A DNA stretch of 16,175 nt from Bacteriovoracales bacterium. GTDB lineage: Bacteria > Bdellovibrionota > Bacteriovoracia > Bacteriovoracales > Bacteriovoracaceae. The stretch lies in assembly GCA_007117175.1 (NCBI GenBank), contig SKGZ01000133.1, positions 1 through 16,175 of the forward strand. The letters run 5' to 3'. Each line of letters begins with the position of its first letter. The stretch's first letter is position 1. Made by a program: the position numbers and the translations under genes. Below the pieces are notes generated by a model. It was not told where the DNA came from. It saw only the letters and a list, made by a program, of their open reading frames with translations, and did not search any database. Of the stretch, positions 14,850 through 16,175 are shown one piece after another.

Positions 14850-14858
14850 ATTCTAGCA
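14850..14858 (-). promoter_or_regulatory. Extended -10 promoter of the decayed gene
   Basis: The minus strand reads TGCTAGAAT, identical to the extended -10 upstream of ugd. It lies 9 nt before the presumed original start at 14840, again a leaderless layout. Confidence 0.4.
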
Positions 14859-14923
14859 TAGAAGTTATTGTTTGATTCTTACGAGGGTAAGAGTTACAGA
14901 GGGGGAAGGCAGGAAGGGGTGCG

Positions 14924-14944
14924 AAAAAGGATGGCGTACCTTTT
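14924..14944 (-). repeat. Dispersed 20-nt element, copy 11 (reverse, perfect)
   Basis: AAAAAGGATGGCGTACCTTT plus one T, between the decayed gene (-) and 14996-16111 (+), 51 nt before the ATG of the latter. Confidence 0.95.
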
Positions 14945-14960
14945 GAGAATTGTGTAGATT
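14932..14960 (+). promoter_or_regulatory. Candidate promoter for 14996-16111, overlapping the element
   Basis: TAGATT (14955-14960) lies 17 nt after TGGCGT (14932-14937) of element copy 11, the same spacing as at ugd. The -35 fits sigma70 poorly. Confidence 0.3.
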
Positions 14961-14995
14961 AGAGGAACAAAAAAAGACGCAAACACGGAGGTTTT

Positions 14996-16111
14996 ATGAT
15001 TGCGAAAAATGGATTTGGGCCTATAGGGGCATTTACTCTAGGATTACTCTTTTTCTTTTCCTGTAGTTCTTCTAATAATTCTGCGCCAGCTGGCAATGTG
15101 ATGACTCAGCTGGAATCACAGGCAGTGGGGTATATGAGTGACTCCTTGCCTTCGGGAAATTCTTCCAGTGCTTCGCTGCTAGGTCTCAATGGCCAATTGG
15201 ATGAAGAGCACAATCGGGGGCAGAATGCTTATCATAGCTTACTTTCCGATGGAACTTTTTTGGATACTCGCACCAATTTAAAAAGACCAGCTCGAACCGC
15301 AGAAGCTGACACTAGTATTAGTCAATATATGACTGATTTGCTGGACTCTGATTATACTGATGGCAATGAGGATGAGCCCAATTCTCCCACCGTTTTCTTT
15401 CGCTTCCAGCAAGAGTTGGAGGTTTTAAAAATTCTAGCCACACAGCTGACATGGAGTAATGGAGCGCCTCCTGCGGGAACTCACACTTTAAATGTGGAAG
15501 GTAACGATGTGCAGGCAACCATTAGCTTAGTCACTGGTAATGCTAATTTTGATGTTTATATTGAGGTGGCAGCATTTGATGTGAAGGTCTATTTTAAAAA
15601 TCGTGACAATCAGGCCAATATTGTCAGTTTGGAAGAAAAAGGTGGCAGTGATTTTAGTTACTCACGCTTTTTTTGGAATCGCTCCACTGGCGCTATGAGC
15701 TATGACTATATTTCCACTGGGGATAATTATGAGGTAAGCCGGATGCGTATCGCCGAAGAAGGTGGACAGGCTAGGTTATTAAGCGTTTTGCCCTCTCAGG
15801 GGGGAGTGAATCGTATGTACATTCAAGCTCCTCAGGGAGGAGACTCTGAGACGTTTGATTTGAGCTTTGAAAGAACGGGTGATAATGCTGTGACGATTGT
15901 GAATTATTGCGCCAGTGGTACAGAGAACTCTGCCGCTACCCATGTTTGCGCTGGAGCAGGGTCGAATCTGGGTGCTGATATTGCTGGTAGTATTATTGCT
16001 GAAGTCAGTGACCCTGCAGAGTTGAGAAGTGATTTGTTTGGTGCTGATGATGCTGCTATGGGGGATGTCACTGCCCCTGATGATGCAGCTTTTTTGGACA
16101 GCTTGTTGTAG
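14996..16111 (+). CDS. Outer-membrane-type lipoprotein of unknown function
   Basis: The product has 371 residues. CGGAGG lies 5 nt before the ATG. A hydrophobic segment ends in a lipobox-like FFFSC (Cys23) followed by Ser/Asn-rich residues, which points to an outer-membrane lipoprotein. Residues of about 24-70 are low-complexity. A folded region follows with beta-type stretches (THTLNVEGNDVQATISLV, FDVYIEVAAFDVKVYF). The segment around YFKNRDNQ to RMRIAEEG resembles the corresponding part of the lipoprotein at 1619-2809, suggesting a shared, undescribed domain. Two Cys near the C-terminus (NYCASG, HVCAGAG) may pair. The tail is Asp/Ala-rich. Copies 11 and 12 of the dispersed element bracket the gene in inverted orientation. 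Confidence 0.85.
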   Translation: MIAKNGFGPIGAFTLGLLFFFSCSSSNNSAPAGNVMTQLESQAVGYMSDSLPSGNSSSASLLGLNGQLDEEHNRGQNAYHSLLSDGTFLDTRTNLKRPARTAEADTSISQYMTDLLDSDYTDGNEDEPNSPTVFFRFQQELEVLKILATQLTWSNGAPPAGTHTLNVEGNDVQATISLVTGNANFDVYIEVAAFDVKVYFKNRDNQANIVSLEEKGGSDFSYSRFFWNRSTGAMSYDYISTGDNYEVSRMRIAEEGGQARLLSVLPSQGGVNRMYIQAPQGGDSETFDLSFERTGDNAVTIVNYCASGTENSAATHVCAGAGSNLGADIAGSIIAEVSDPAELRSDLFGADDAAMGDVTAPDDAAFLDSLL

Positions 16112-16129
16112 TTGGCTGATTTCGTTTTT

Positions 16130-16151
16130 AGATAGTAGGTAGATAGTAGGT
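16130..16151 (+). repeat. Perfect 11-bp tandem duplication at element copy 12
   Basis: AGATAGTAGGT occurs twice without a gap (16130-16140, 16141-16151); the second unit runs into the core of the element. Confidence 0.85.
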
Positions 16152-16166
16152 ACGCCATCCTTTTTT
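16146..16166 (+). repeat. Dispersed 20-nt element, copy 12 (forward)
   Basis: GTAGG left arm as in copy 1, perfect core, six T. It starts 35 nt after the stop at 16111. Confidence 0.92.
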
Positions 16167-16175
16167 GCCATAGAA

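Noticed and set aside
236..16166. CRISPR array
   Set aside because: Copies are 20 nt, irregularly spaced, in both orientations and separated by genes; there are no uniform spacers or cas genes.
15779..16171. Leftward frames antisense to the lipoprotein at 14996-16111
   Set aside because: The + strand gene has a ribosome site, lipobox and protein-like composition; the antisense frames have none of these.

Overview
The window reads as chromosomal DNA of a moderately AT-rich Gram-negative bacterium. Most products carry Sec signal peptides or lipoboxes, few belong to recognisable families, and the only confidently named enzyme is UDP-glucose 6-dehydrogenase (11647-13017). Many small exported cysteine-bearing proteins, Ser/Asn-rich lipoproteins and one very large exported coiled-coil protein suggest Bdellovibrionota (Bdellovibrio/Bacteriovorax-like), but no marker gene proves this.

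Layout. 3-239 is the 3' end of a + strand gene cut by the window edge. 275-1484 holds three leftward genes for small exported proteins; two of them (275-577, 1155-1484) are paralogues with identical cysteine spacing, and 1155-1484 overlaps 694-1158 by 4 nt. 1619-6112 runs rightward: a lipoprotein, then a 1059-residue exported coiled-coil protein. 6113-6862 has no intact gene and holds a shattered IS4-type transposase. 6863-10484 is leftward: two tandem paralogues ending in a CxxCY motif, then two more exported proteins. 10629-11436 is a rightward pair that may be one frameshifted gene. ugd follows at 11647-13017. 13114-16111 holds a small exported protein (-), a small lipoprotein (+), a decayed gene (-) and a large lipoprotein (+).

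The most striking signal is not a gene. A 20-nt asymmetric element, AAAGGTACGCCATCCTTTTT, occurs 12 times (10 with a perfect 12-nt core GGTACGCCATCC), always between genes. The downstream end of six rightward genes or gene pairs carries a copy, from overlapping the stop codon to about 35 nt after it, all in the same orientation. Two copies form a perfect inverted pair between convergent genes, like a bidirectional terminator. Three copies show a 10-11 bp duplication of the sequence at their left arm. Density, intergenic placement and paired use resemble DNA-uptake or signal sequences in Neisseria and Haemophilus, but the core matches none that I know.

Gene expression also looks unusual. Three exported-protein genes (10629, 7918, 8788) have a -10 box only 7-9 nt before the start codon and no ribosome binding site, so their mRNAs are probably leaderless, while their neighbours have good Shine-Dalgarno sequences.
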